DNA of 64,000 nucleotides, from the NCBI GenBank assembly GCA_907163375.1, contig CAJQUW010011629.1, positions 1 to 64,000 on the forward strand. Reading direction: 5' to 3'. How positions within the stretch are numbered: the first letter of the stretch is position 1; the number at the start of each line of letters is the position of its first letter. Positions 32,566 through 44,169 of the stretch are shown here, piece by piece. The notes beneath the pieces are model-generated. The model was not told where the DNA came from. It did not search any database and worked only from the letters and a program-made list of their open reading frames with translations. Origin of the DNA: Prostheceraeus crozeri. Lineage: Eukaryota > Platyhelminthes > Polycladida > Euryleptidae. The translations under genes were made by a program, and so were the position numbers.

Positions 32566-34576
32566 GACATTTCTGTGTTTTTTGCACAGATGGTGTAATT
32601 TGATGTCATCATGTTTTTTATGGCATTTTTGAAAAATAAAAAAGCGTTCTGATAATGATTGTCTGCACGCCTTTTGGCATTGTCAGAACTATTACTTTTG
32701 CATTTCTATTGAACAATGACTATCAGCCTCGTCCTTCCATAGTCATTGTCTACTTATATTTCTATATCTATGGTATGATAATATCGAATAATGGCAGTCT
32801 GTACATTGTTGCTGAGTAAATAGGGCTGCCAGCCGATATTTCACACGTCATTTTTCTATGATGAAAGTCGTTCATATATCTTCAAATCCAAATTAGACGT
32901 CCTTAATTGCATAATTAAGGCCGTCTAATTTGCTATGTAATGCCAATGAGGTAGGAACATTTCACCGTCCATCTTCGCATTCCCAGTGAAAATGACATTG
33001 AGATGATTCCTGTGGTTAACAATTTGGACTCGTAGATATCTCAAGCTTTACATACTTCAATGTTCTGAGCTACATGGGCTATGTACATGTAGAAAATTAT
33101 CATAGATTTGAGTCTTTTGCAGATCAAAATCTAGGATTTTTGATGTCATAGATTTTAGGTTCAGTAACAATGCATATATTACCTTTCAAATGATTAGCCT
33201 AAATCGTCTGGCGCTACGCGCCATTATATATATCTTCATTGCTGTCCTCTCAGACATGCTCGCAGTTATACATTGTACCATGGCTAAATTGCGCACAATA
33301 TCAAAGTTGATATCATTGGCCGGAACAATGATGGTGCAAATCTCAGACTCACTTATACAGTTTAAACAACCGGGCTGAGATGGAAGACTACAGAGATTTC
33401 TTGTTTATCACTTGGCCTATTCTAGATTTTCTAATTATCGTCATGGGAAGGGACGAGAAAGCGTAAGCGTTGTAACTCAAGTGAATACGAAGTCACCTTG
33501 TACGCATGAATTACTCACTCGTGTTACAGATAAATAGCTAGCATCATTCTATAGTAAATTGAAATCAATTAGTCTGACGAATGCAAAGATAGAAAGAATA
33601 CCAATACAAATGAAAAGAATGAATATAGGAATTATAGCTATTTGTCGAGGGCATAAATTGGAGGATATCTGAGGGCGCGCACCGTCTCTAATTGAAAGAA
33701 GCTCTCATCCGCTTTGCATAAAACTTTGTATTTGGGTAGAAAATACACTCGAATACGTGTATCTGAAGTTTTGTGACAATAGATTCAATTTTGCGGGTTT
33801 TAGTCATATTTGGAAACGTGTGGGGGGAGATAACACATGAGTATAAATTGATCTCCTTGATCCTCAAGACTCTTTCTGGTTATTTATTACTTGTGTCGGA
33901 GAATCAATGCTGTTGGTGTCTTTTATTGACTTTATGATTGTCATTCTACTTAGATATTCAATAAACTACGACAGACCCTTGTTGTTAAAACCGCTATTAT
34001 ACTTCATGCCAGTCTACGAGTATCAGGTTTCCTAGGTTCTTTAACTCATTACTTCTAAACAACTAGTCAAATGAGGTGGACAAGTGGAGGTAAAATCTTT
34101 CTTCGTGGTGATTCGATTTGCATGCGCTAAGCCGCCAAGGCAGTCATTCAAGTCATAAGAGGTGAACGAGTGGAGGTAAAACGCTCGATACAAATGCATG
34201 TAGTTGTAGACTCAAGTGAAGAAATGCTCGTAGTATTTTGAATATGTAGTCATAATAATAGTGTATGTAGGATTAGCTCAATTATAGTCGCTGTAGAAGA
34301 GTGTCATTGCAGCTATATTGTTTACCGCCATCATTCACTTTCGCATTTTTATTCATCAGTTTCATGTTCCTTTATAGCATCCATTTTTTATGGTGACCAT
34401 TGTCCTTTTTTATTTCCACTTCTAGTACCTGTTGTCTGCGTGCAGCATATTGGGGTCTTGTGGCAGGCGCATTGTTTGGAATCAGTGTTAAAAGTAGGAA
34501 TGAGTATCATTACTGTAACATCAGTCTTAATCAAGATTTCCATTTTAACCAGTTATTTGGCCAAAACTGATCAACA

Positions 34577-34963
34577 TTAATTTGTTCCCACGAGAAACTC
34601 CCTTAACCTCAAATGCATGAAATGTTCTACTGACGTTACTGCATGAAATGGGTCCCTGATTGCTTTAAGTTGTCTACATATCACACATCTTCTGCAAGAA
34701 CCACATGTCAACATAGAAAAGCTACTGGCATCTTGGTTGGTTGGTTGTATGAAGCATTTCGGCTTTTGAAGAATGCTTTGTGCTTTTGACTTTTGACTTA
34801 TGCAAGCAGTCTTGTTACACCGAATGCATAACACGAAAAGATATTCTATGTCAGAAATACAGTGATAGCATCTCTTCATTTTTGATTTGGGGACGAGTGA
34901 TTGATAATGTTCGGCATTTACGGAGGGTAGATTGATGCCACATGCTAAAAATGCATCTTGCAC
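34577..34963 (-). CDS. Cysteine-rich (zinc-binding-like) ORF, copy 1
   Basis: A 128-codon minus-strand frame, extending upstream to about 34980 without a start. It has a C-x2-C...C-x2-C...C pattern (MKRCYHC...LCIRCNKTAC) and a second cluster (LTCGSCRRCVICRQLK). The first cluster, preceded by HYQSLVPKSK, resembles the cysteine-rich tail of some piggyBac-type transposases, but no catalytic core is next to it. Upstream on the same strand (about 35020-35340) there are further peptide-like stretches (FRYPTTERYHTNSMTPKHKF) with a stop. In copy 2 a 4-base deletion shifts the frame. Probably a transposase or host-gene remnant. Confidence 0.4.
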   Translation of the reverse strand: MQDAFLACGINLPSVNAEHYQSLVPKSKMKRCYHCISDIEYLFVLCIRCNKTACISQKSKAQSILQKPKCFIQPTNQDASSFSMLTCGSCRRCVICRQLKAIRDPFHAVTSVEHFMHLRLREFLVGTN

Positions 34964-36682
34964 ATGACAAGATGAACCAATATTGGAGACAGCTCTCCTT
35001 TTTTATCAATGCTCAGCCAACTGCAAGCCAAGTTGTTCTAAGAGCAGTCTAAGTGACCATAGCGTTGGCATTGCCATAAATTTATGCTTTGGTGTCATTG
35101 AATTGGTGTGGTATCTTTCAGTTGTAGGATAACGGAATGTAAGCACTTTATTGAAGTTAATCACCTATTGTTTGGGAATACATGAAGCAACATCTACAGG
35201 TAATTCACAGAACCAATATAACAACAAAGTAAGGAACGCTGGGGTCACCGAGGATTGTATGGCATTTAAGAACTGGTCAATCCAATGGTTACAACATCTT
35301 GGCATCTGCAAACTTACGGATTGGAGAACGCCATCACCCATCAGTCCCCATCAGAACTGCTTCAATCAAATATTCAAATTAGTACGAATTATATTCCATA
35401 GTGCTATATTCCATATAAATGATTGCTGGCATGATATTCATCATCGTTAGAGAATTCTGAAGAATATAGAAATTATTATTGTTCTCATTATTAATTTCAA
35501 ATACACTTTATGATTTCTTGATGAATAATTCCCTTCCCAAAATGTCATGTCTCTTTGCGAGATTGCGACATTTCGTTTGTACGATGAACATTGATAAAGG
35601 AACTGCTCAAACTTCAAAGACTTGAACAACTATAGCACGAAATTCCTTGGCAGCCGTAGACGCTGGATTTTTTTCTGCAATTATTGAGAAATTGAAGTAA
35701 TACACTCAATTAATTGATTTAATTAATATCTGTGAACATTCTGCAATATATGCCCAGACAGCTGACTTTTTGTATTTTCTTGTGAAAAAATAAAAAAAAT
35801 AATTATAGAAATAATATAAAATTATTAAATAATCATAAAGATAGATAAATATCTCCTATGTGCACATTCTATAAGCTTGTAAAGCCCTCCTAGAAATCAT
35901 ACTGTGCAGCCTTTATCATGACTTTTACTCGAAACTCTCTCGTGATAATGTGCGGCAATTCATCACACGGTATTCACAATTCCTTCGCTTCCGACTCTCA
36001 GGCGTCAACTCTCAATAATGATGTAGATATGCTTAACGACTGCTAGCTATAATTGTAACCAAAAGTTAAAGGTTTTGCTCTATAACTAGCATCAACATAC
36101 TAGAAGTGTGATAGTGTCTGCTAGGTGCTCTCAAGCGCTCTCGGAGGTGCTATCAGCTTCTAATGTAGCTTGTACTTCCATCAGAAAAGGAAGAGAATAG
36201 TCAAACACGAGACGGGGGAAGTACCACCACTGTTCTCAGCTCTCAAGTGTGACGTAACACTCGCATCTAGCATGAAGTTTTCACAAGACGCACAATTACA
36301 TTGCTCTCTGACACTCTAAGGTTTGTATCACTCTTAAGAGTTTAGATAAAATGAGAGGTTTCATTGACGTTTGAATTAATTACGGGAACCTCTTGATTGG
36401 CCAAAAAGTCCACTCTCTGCTCTTAAGTGTGATATCACCTTAACACTTAGGGCGAGGACATCAGTTTCGCCCTCGTGAAGGTCTCGATCCGTCCTTCTTC
36501 AATTGGCAACTGAATTGTTAAAGGAGAACACAAAGACGCAGGGATGTTCAGATTGGCAAACCCAATTGCACTGCAATCCACTGTCGTGCCATTGCTTTCA
36601 AAACCGAAAATCAGGATGATCAATGTGTTATGGCAGGTAAAGCTACAAGAAGGAAAACCTCAGACAACCAGGGCGACCGCAC

Positions 36683-36845
36683 AGAGACAGTGTTAGATAG
36701 TGAGTTGTTAGTGACAAGCAAATTTCAATGGGTGAATAGTGTTGTTATGCTAACAAATCTATAACAGTGAGATTCACCTATTGAAATAACATTGTCACTA
36801 ACAACCCACTATGTAACACCGCATCTGTGAGGTCGCCTCTCTTGT
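36683..36845. repeat. Foldback (inverted repeat) at block B right edge
   Basis: Left arm GCGACCGCACAGAGACAGTG...GTTGTTAGTGACAA and right arm are imperfect reverse complements over about 65 bp, with a spacer of roughly 25 bp. Block B2 retains the left arm but loses the outer part of the right arm at 47547, where the next transposon begins. Confidence 0.75.
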
Positions 36846-37215
36846 GGCAAGTACACAGTGACGTTGTTTCAGCTAAATACAATACGTGCATAGAGAGCTT
36901 TCGCATCAACGATGCATGGCATTCCATTGAACGCTGCTTCACTCATTATGTATGTTGAATGGCAAAACTATGTAAAAATTAGGTTTCATTTTCAGTTTGT
37001 TAAAATCCTAATGTCTTTTTCTATACGTGAAAATGTAATCTTGAATCACCCTTAGTCATCTTAGGGTAGAAAGTAAAAGTACATGACGCTTGAATTGAAG
37101 TACAAATTCGCTTTACTTTTTCACTTCTTAAGATGATTCAGCAGTGAATCGAAGCCAGTCCAAAACCCGTGGCTTTTCCCTTTCACATCTATGAAAAGAC
37201 TGCTTACATTGCTTC
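36846..37215. other. Spacer, nothing recognised
   Basis: Unique-looking AT-rich sequence between block B1 and the MITEs of the spacer. No ORF over 60 codons. Confidence 0.4.
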
Positions 37216-37221
37216 AATTTA

Positions 37222-37425
37222 TCTGTTTGGAAGCTCCCCATGTCAGATATTTGACACATTCGTGAAAAGCAAAATTAGCTAGTCTCGCGCGAGCGCTTTC
37301 GACCACCGTCGGCCACCATAATCATGCACAAGTGAATTTATTCATCATTATTACATCATCATTATGACTTAATTTTGCTTTTCACTAATGTGTCAAATAT
37401 CTGACATGGGGAGCTTCCAAACAGA
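37222..37425. mobile_element. MITE with ~50-bp terminal inverted repeats, 204 bp
   Basis: Arms begin TCTGTTTGGAAGCTCCCCAT and match over about 50 bp with one or two mismatches. TA flanks both ends (37220-37221 and 37426-37427), suggesting a Tc1/mariner-type MITE. A 13-base word ATTGCTTCAATTT lies just left of it and again at 37454-37466, so a longer duplication is also possible. Confidence 0.75.
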
Positions 37426-37942
37426 TAATGAGACTAACTCCTCAATATTCTCATCATTGCTTCAATTTGTCAAACTTGAGTAAAAATAAATGGGGAAATG
37501 GTGAAATTCTTGGTGAACAGGATGAATATATTTACAAAAATAAACAACCTTCATTTCATGACCCTCAGTCAGAGATATTTCCACGTCGTTTTCACTGAAT
37601 CACTGTTTGAGAAGAGAACAACTGATCAATAAGGCAACCAATGCAAGGCAAAATACTATTAGGTGCTCCTAATAATCAGGAAAGTACTTAAAAGTAAGTT
37701 TTGATTTCTCAATATACGCTAATGCATTCATTCATTCAAATGATGCAGGGTAACAGCACATGTTTTATTCATTCTGTGTTTTCAATGAAAGATGAGATAG
37801 AAATTATAGAAACTTGGTGTATGTTTATGACAATGAATTTGATGCGAATGAATATTGATGTCAGTGGATAATTTTCATATCTGTGCCGATGAGAAATTGA
37901 CATTCTGGCGATGTATTGGAAATGGTGATGCATTCCAGCGAT

Positions 37943-38552
37943 GAAACCGGGTCACTGGGTCCAATTGGGTCACTGTTCAAATATTTTGACCCGGCTTCTT
38001 TATTCTTGCTTATTTAATTAATTTCCGATCTGTAAATTCACAGATGACCTGCGTTTCTACTGCTAGTGAGTTAAATTACCGATCCTGATCAGTATTACAT
38101 GTAAAATAACAGATATTTTGTAAATAAACAGATTCGGGTCTGTCAATAAACAAGATGATTTTTGCAGTGTATTGTACCCGCAGTTATTTATTTCATCATA
38201 CTTGTTACAGGATGACAGCGTCAAGCGTTAAGGTTCAACACACCAAGAACCCCATTGCAAGCCATGAAAACACAGCTTATAGGGCAATGGGGTCAGTACA
38301 ATACACGTCGTTTTTTCTGGCTTCCGTAAATCCACTTGGGGCGAATTGTAGTCCCTGACAGGCAGCCATTACTCATTATTATTAAGATTGTTGTGCGATT
38401 AAGCTTATTAAGTTTCAGTAAACTATACTACCTTCTTTCCCCCCATAGTCAACATGCACTCAAATAAATAGAAACAAAGATTTCGAGTGACCGGTCGTGA
38501 CCCTTTCGTGTAAACGGGTCAACGGGTCACGAAACCGTGACCCGGTTCCGTC
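37943..38552. mobile_element. MITE-like element with ACCGGGTCAC ends and nested hairpin
   Basis: The left end AACCGGGTCAC and an inverted right end GTGACCCGGTT bound about 610 bp, with further GGGTCA words near both ends. Nested inside, GTGTATTGTAC at 38167-38177 and its reverse complement at 38296-38306, with a second pair (CCCCATTGC / GCAATGGGG) inside them, form a separate 140-bp inverted repeat. Target duplications are not clear. Confidence 0.5.
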
Positions 38553-38595
38553 TCTGAATTGCATTCTATCTCTTCGACACACTATTTAAGATATC

Positions 38596-38892
38596 ATGAT
38601 TCCAGGTATTGGGTTGATATTGAATTCCTTCCTGTTGGTAATTGATTTCTCACTGTTTACTGTCTCTACCGCTTCTGCCATCACTTGTCTTGAAATTACT
38701 TTTCCTATATACACTTACAGTTTCAGTCAGCTTGCAGCTACAGTCAAGGAAATTGAACAGTATAGCGACTTACCGCTGATGTCAATGATGCTCATTATCA
38801 ATCCTAACATTGAGAAGTCAGACAAATGCACTTCACTCATTAATTCTGATGAAAACATCAAATGCATTTCCTTTTCCGAGTTTAATCTGTGA
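38596..38892 (+). CDS. Small secreted-type ORF, unknown
   Basis: A 98-codon frame with a signal-like hydrophobic start (SFLLVIDFSLFTVSTASA) and a mixed tail ending FSEFNL. In block B1 the equivalent frame (from 29436) is altered by the tandem repeat and by a small insertion near 29705. The antisense frame is also open in both copies. Could be the first exon of the recombinase transcript or chance. Confidence 0.25.
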   Translation: MIPGIGLILNSFLLVIDFSLFTVSTASAITCLEITFPIYTYSFSQLAATVKEIEQYSDLPLMSMMLIINPNIEKSDKCTSLINSDENIKCISFSEFNL

Positions 38893-40399
38893 TTACAGAC
38901 GGCGCTTGCCAAATTGAAATGTATTCTTTCTCGACCAGTTTGCACGATGATATTGATATGAGCGGCAAGCAGTCAATCTCCATTCATATTTTGGGAAGAA
39001 ATTATTAAATGCTGCTGCATCAACGTATTTGACGACATGCTTTTCTTCAACAAAATGGAGCTGAAATATGTATAAAAATGAGAAAATTGAGCTCTAAGTT
39101 CACTTTATGATGTTAGATTGTAATTGTAATCAGTTTAATTTTGGTTTGAAATTTTGTCAATGCTTGGTATACAGAAGACGTGAGCATTGTATTTCTAATG
39201 ATGAGGCAGAGAGTCTCTACCGTAATCCCTTTCCAAGACGCTATTCCTTGTCATGGAAATCATGTCAGCTATTTTCGCTCCAATCATTATATAGCGAGAA
39301 TTCATTTGCAACATTTCATGGACTCTCTCACTTGAAAAAGAGCTCATCATCGAACTTTTCTGTCATTTTAAAACCTAGAATGTGCTATCTTACCGGAATT
39401 ATTAATTCGAGTAATGAACAAAGTTCAATGGGTTGTCGTCAATATCTCTTGCCCACGCTCTTCCGATGTATGTTCTCTGCCTATCTATTGACAGCAACTC
39501 CCTTTGTAATTTGATATTATCAGCGACGTGAGACTTTGTTCACCAAATCAAATTCTATATTGCAAATGCCAAATTTTACAGAAGCAATGCCAAATTTTCG
39601 TATAGAACAGAGGAAATGCACTATGAAAGGCACTATAAAGTTGTACGCAGTGATCAAGGAGAGATTTCATGTAATTTATAGTTTGAAGGAAAGTATATCA
39701 AAAAAGCCGTCCCCTATCGATCTCAAATGGTTCATCAAACACACTTCAGCATTTCATTTGCCAGAATAACACAATGATAAAAACGAAAACAATATTAGAA
39801 GAAATACAACTCAATCAAAGTATGTTAGTCTACTTAGTACATGTAAGTGGAACAACATGGGATCATTTTCACATGTAGCATTCGAAATTGATAACTGCTT
39901 TGTCTTCTTAGATAATTTTACATTTTCATATCTATTTATAGATATTTTTGGATATTTTTAAATATTCTATGATGAAGTCACCTTTGATGTCTATTTCCGT
40001 CATTACTGATGTGCATCCGTCAGTACTGATGTCCTTTTGCATTGGATGCATAAGAGGAAATTTTGAGTTATTTATGACAAAACGACATTACTGGTGTCAA
40101 GTCTCATAAATAGTATGATATCTGTGTGTTGTTCTCTATGTATCATGTAATCCTGACCGCAATGATCTTACCACAGAATCATATCACAATGCATCTGTGA
40201 GTACGCTTAAGTTCGATAAAACAATAAAAAATAATTGAGTCGATAAAACAATAAAAACGTGGTTCATCCACTAATTACACTAACTAATGTACACATGATT
40301 ACAATACTATATTCTAATCGATATTTCTGTAAATGACAACTTGCTAATTAAACTGCATCCTCAAAATATTGTTATTCCATTTCAGATGATGTAACCGCA

Positions 40400-41624
40400 A
40401 TGGAAAAATCAATGCAAATTGAATCAAGCATCAAACAAGAAAAGCATCACATGAAGATGTTTCATAACTTTTTGGAAAAGTATCCTGCTTTAAGCATTGA
40501 TTTTAAACAGTGTACTGAGAGTGAATTTAGCAAGAGTATTACGTTTGTTTTATGGATCTTTGAAGAAAAATGATGATAATAATTATGCCCCCGCCAGCCT
40601 CATATGTATTAGAGCGAGCATCTTTCGGTATTTTATGAGGTCGAGAAAGATAAACATAATTACTGACGATAGATTTTACGATGCGAATAAAACATTGAAA
40701 TGCTTGGCCCGTAAATTCATCGCATGCGGAGGTCAAGTTAAGCATTTTCAAGCCATCGAATCTGAAGACCTCAGTAAATTATCGGTTTATTTTGATCGCA
40801 GTAATCCGACAGTTCTATTACACTAGACGTATTATAACATCATTTACTATTTCGGGACTAGAGGGAGAGAATGGTTCCGTAATTTGAGGGAGGATCGTTT
40901 CATATTTGATAAGGACTCTGAGGGATTCGATATCGTTAGTTTTAACGAAGGAAAAATTAAAAACGTAGGTAATGTTCTCACACGGAAAGGGATGGAGAAT
41001 GTGAAGGAAGCGTTGATGGTATCAAGTGAAAACAAGGCTGAATGTCCTGTTACATGCCTGAAATTATTTTTAGAAAAGCGCCGTGAATCAATTGTTGATG
41101 GTGATTCATTATCCACCCCTTTTTTCCTTAAAGCCAGAAAAAATTTTTCGAGCAATTCTTGGTATTGCGAGAAGCAGCCCATAGGTGTAAATACTCTCGG
41201 GAAACTTATGACTATTATTTCAAATGAGGCTCAGTTAGGAAAGTCTTACACAGCTCACAGTATCCGACCGACAGTTATCTCCGAACTATCCCAAGCCGGT
41301 TATAAATTGACGGATACTTGCAAAATAACTGGTCATAAGCAGACGAAGACTGTAGAGAGATATCTGCAATATGGATGTCGACGAAAGTCAGAAATGAAGA
41401 GAATGAGCCAAAGTTTGAAAAGAAGTTTGCATCAAGAGAAATCGGAAGAAGAAGATAAAGAGGAAGAGAAACAAATCAGTGTGATGGTCAAAAGAGCAAA
41501 AGATGTGCACAGTTCACAAGACGTGATCATATGTGAATCGGAAGAAATCGTGCAAAAGACTGTTGAAAGAATGCCGACTGCCGTTCTTGAAAAGAATGGT
41601 GCCAGGCTAATGTTTTTTCTTTAG
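40400..41624 (+). pseudogene. Crypton-like tyrosine recombinase, copy 2
   Basis: The start ATG (40400-40402, MEKSMQIESSIK) is intact here but changed in copy 1; it lies 17 bases after the TTCAG acceptor. The catalytic set (RGRE, HSIR, GHK, Tyr in RYLQ) is present and the C-terminal tail runs on to 41624. The tail is longer than in copy 1, whose frame changes in the Lys/Glu-rich part. This copy has about two breaks of its own at other places than copy 1. The two copies therefore decayed independently after duplication, or differ as alleles. Confidence 0.8.
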
Positions 41625-42234
41625 ACATTTCTGTGTTTTTTGCACAGATGGTGTAATTTGATGTCATCATGTTTTTTATGGCATTTTTGAAAAATAAAAA
41701 AGCGTTCTGACAATGATTGTCTGCACGCCTTTTGGCATTGTCAGAACTATGACTTTTGCATTTCTATTGAACAATGACTATCAGCCTCGTCCTTACATAG
41801 TCATTGTCTACTTATATTTCTATATCTATGGTATGATAATATCGAATAATGGCAGTCTGTACATTGTTGCTGAGTAAATAGGGCTGCCAGCCGATATTTC
41901 ACACGTCATTTTTCTATGATGAAAGTCGTTCATATATCTTCAAATCCAAATTAGACGTCCTTAATTGCATAATTAAGGCCGTCTAATTTGCTATGTAATG
42001 CCAATGAGGTAGGAACATTTCACCGTCCATCTTCGCATTCCCAGTGAAAATGACATTGAGATGATTCCTGTGGTTAACAATTTGGACTCGTAGATATCTC
42101 AAGCTTTACATACTTCAATGTTCTGAGCTGCATGGGCTATGTAGAAAATTATCATAGATTTGAGTCTTTTGCAGATCAAAATCTAGGATTTTTGATGTCA
42201 TAGATTTTAGGTTCAGTAACAATGCATATATTAC

Positions 42235-42299
42235 CTTTCAAATGATTAGCCTAAATCGTCTGGCGCTACGCGCCGACGATTTAGGCTGTCATTTGAAAG
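42235..42299. repeat. 65-bp near-perfect palindrome (arm missing in block B1)
   Basis: The left arm at 42235-42260 and right arm at 42275-42299 pair over about 25 bp with one or two mismatches. The centre TGGCGCTACGCGCC is itself a hairpin. In block B1 the left arm and centre are present (to 33222) but the right arm is gone. Confidence 0.85.
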
Positions 42300-42307
42300 A
42301 TAATATA

Positions 42308-43705
42308 CTCAGTGACAAAAAGAATGAAACAAGTCCTGATATGAATACTTATGACTTAAACTTGGTTGTACTGTACGTTTGTTTGTTGTTTGTAAAAGGA
42401 GAACTCGAATGCTTTACTCAAAAACATTTAATTTGATACTCATGATTTTATCAACTTAAGTTAGAAACGGGTGTGACCACCGCAAGCATCCAAACAGGCA
42501 TCGATGCGTGAGGGCATGGATGAGCACAGTCGCTGGATGAATGCCAGGTCTAAGAGGTTCCCCTGCTCGATCAGTCTGTCGGCCAACATCTTCAAAGACA
42601 CTGGTGGGTGGTTGTACCTCTCCCTCACTCTGCGACCAAGCTCATCCCAGCAGTGCTCGATGGGGGAGAGGTCGGGAGAACGTGAGGGCCATTCCAAGGT
42701 TGGGATTCCACTGCTTGCTATCCTGTTAGAGACCACTGAAGCGCGATGTGGCCTTGCGTTGTCATCCTGAAAAATCAATTGATTCGATGTCACTGCTGGA
42801 ACCACGACCGGTGTCACGATCTCGTCGGCATATCGCTGTCCTGTCAATGTTCCTTTCACTACGATTGTTGGTGTTTTTCCATTGTGTCAGATACTGGCCC
42901 AAACCATGACACTATCGCCGCCGTACCGGTCGTGTTCTTTGACGCAACATGAAGCAAATCGTTCACTTGGCAAGCGATGAACACGGATCCGACCATCGTT
43001 GAAATCGAGAGTAAACCTCGATTCATCAGTCCAGAGCACACGTTCCCACTGACTGTCACTCCACGACTGATGACCTTGACACCACGTCACTCGTCTCCTT
43101 CGATGTTCCAGGCTCAGCGGAATTCTCACAGCGGGTCGTCGAGACTGTATGCCAGCTTCTCGCAATCTTCGATATGCAGTTCGAACGCTACAGGCAACGT
43201 TCACAGCAACCTTCCAGTACACAATTAGCTTCGGGACGGACACAAATCTGTTTCTTTTAGCAGCTAAAACTAAGCGTGCATCTGTCCGCTTGGACGATAC
43301 CCCTGGTCTTCCTGATCCGTTCTTCTTTTCCACATTTCCTTCTGCTTTCCAACGACACCACCACCACCTCCATATAACGACCCTTGAAATTTTCAATTCT
43401 TTCGCAACAGTTGTAGAACTTTGCCCACAACGCATCATCCCAATTGCCATTCCTCTGGTAAAGTTATCGTGCGCCATTTCATAAGTCAAATCTGGTCAGC
43501 AGTAGGTGGTGATTCTGTTCAACTTCTAGCTGTTACTGTGATCAATATCAAATTTTGAAATTTGATGGTCCTATATCATTTCCCTTATCATATGGAGTTC
43601 AATGGTGATACATAGAAAGCGAGATATCATCTCAAACCATAGAAAAAATGAAACAAACTTCCATTCAAGTCAATGATAGTTGGTTTCATTATTTATGTCA
43701 GTGAG
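42308..43705 (-). mobile_element. Tc1/mariner element, 1.4 kb
   Basis: Terminal inverted repeats CTCAGTGACA...AATGAAAC about 23 bp long with a few mismatches, TA at both ends (42306-42307 and 43706-43707). Absent from the equivalent site in block B1. It carries one transposase gene on the minus strand, damaged by a single nonsense change, so the insertion is recent. Confidence 0.95.
42461..43489 (-). pseudogene. Tc1-type DD34E transposase
   Basis: About 340 codons, the usual Tc1 length. Natural start probably MAHDNFTRG at 43477. N-terminal helix-turn-helix region (SSTTVAKELKISRVVIWRWW) with the GSGRPG linker, then the catalytic domain: WTDESRFTL (first Asp), FQDDNARPHRA (second Asp), SPDLSPIEHCWDELGRR (Glu). 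Thirty-four residues separate the last two, so DD34E. One TGA near 42887 interrupts the frame after VMVWASI; the frame continues unchanged beyond it as HNGKTPTIVVKGTL. The protein binds the TIRs and inserts at TA. Confidence 0.92.
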
Positions 43706-43959
43706 TATATATCTTCATTGCTGTCCTCTCAGACATGCTCGCAGTTATACATTGTACCATGGCTAAATTGCGCACAATATCAAAGTTGATATCATTGGCC
43801 GGAACAATGATGGTGCAAATCTCAGACTCACTTATACAGTTTAAACAACCGGGCTGAGATGGAAGACTACAGAGATTTCTTGTTTATCACTTGGCCTATT
43901 CTAGATTTTCTAATTATCGTCATGGGAAGGGACGAGAAAGTGTAAGCGTTGTAACTCAA

Positions 43960-44169
43960 TTGAAAATATGAAAGAATACCTTCTTCTTCGGGTACGGTAT
44001 ATTAAATAAAAATTACAAATTGCCTGACGTTTCGCCGTCCGGCTTGGTCGCAGGAATCGAAGAAACTGTTGTACAGAACAGAATACAATTCATGAGGATG
44101 GCATGATATTGATTTAATCCTACATAAATTGTTATTAGACCTGTTAAACATAAGATACACAAGATACAC
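43960..44169 (-). mobile_element. Short PLE-derived or retrozyme-like insertion with 12-bp target duplication
   Basis: The flanks repeat GTTGTAACTCAA (43948-43959 and 44170-44181), single in block B1. Read on the minus strand, the insert contains CCTGCGACCAAGCCGG...GGCGAAACGTCAGG, the motif found at 3' ends of Penelope-like elements and overlapping a hammerhead core. The CUGANGA box is degenerate. Length 210 bp, no ORF. Confidence 0.65.

Larger units (their letters stand above)
29455..36840 (+). repeat. Segmental duplication block B, copy 1
   Basis: Matches 38584-47547 in the same orientation with about 1 percent base differences plus scattered small indels. It contains a short tandem repeat at its left edge, a secreted-type small ORF, a Crypton-like recombinase, a cysteine-rich ORF on minus and a foldback at its right edge. 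It lacks the Tc1 and PLE-derived insertions of copy 2. Whether the whole block is one large mobile element or ordinary duplicated DNA is open. Confidence 0.9.
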
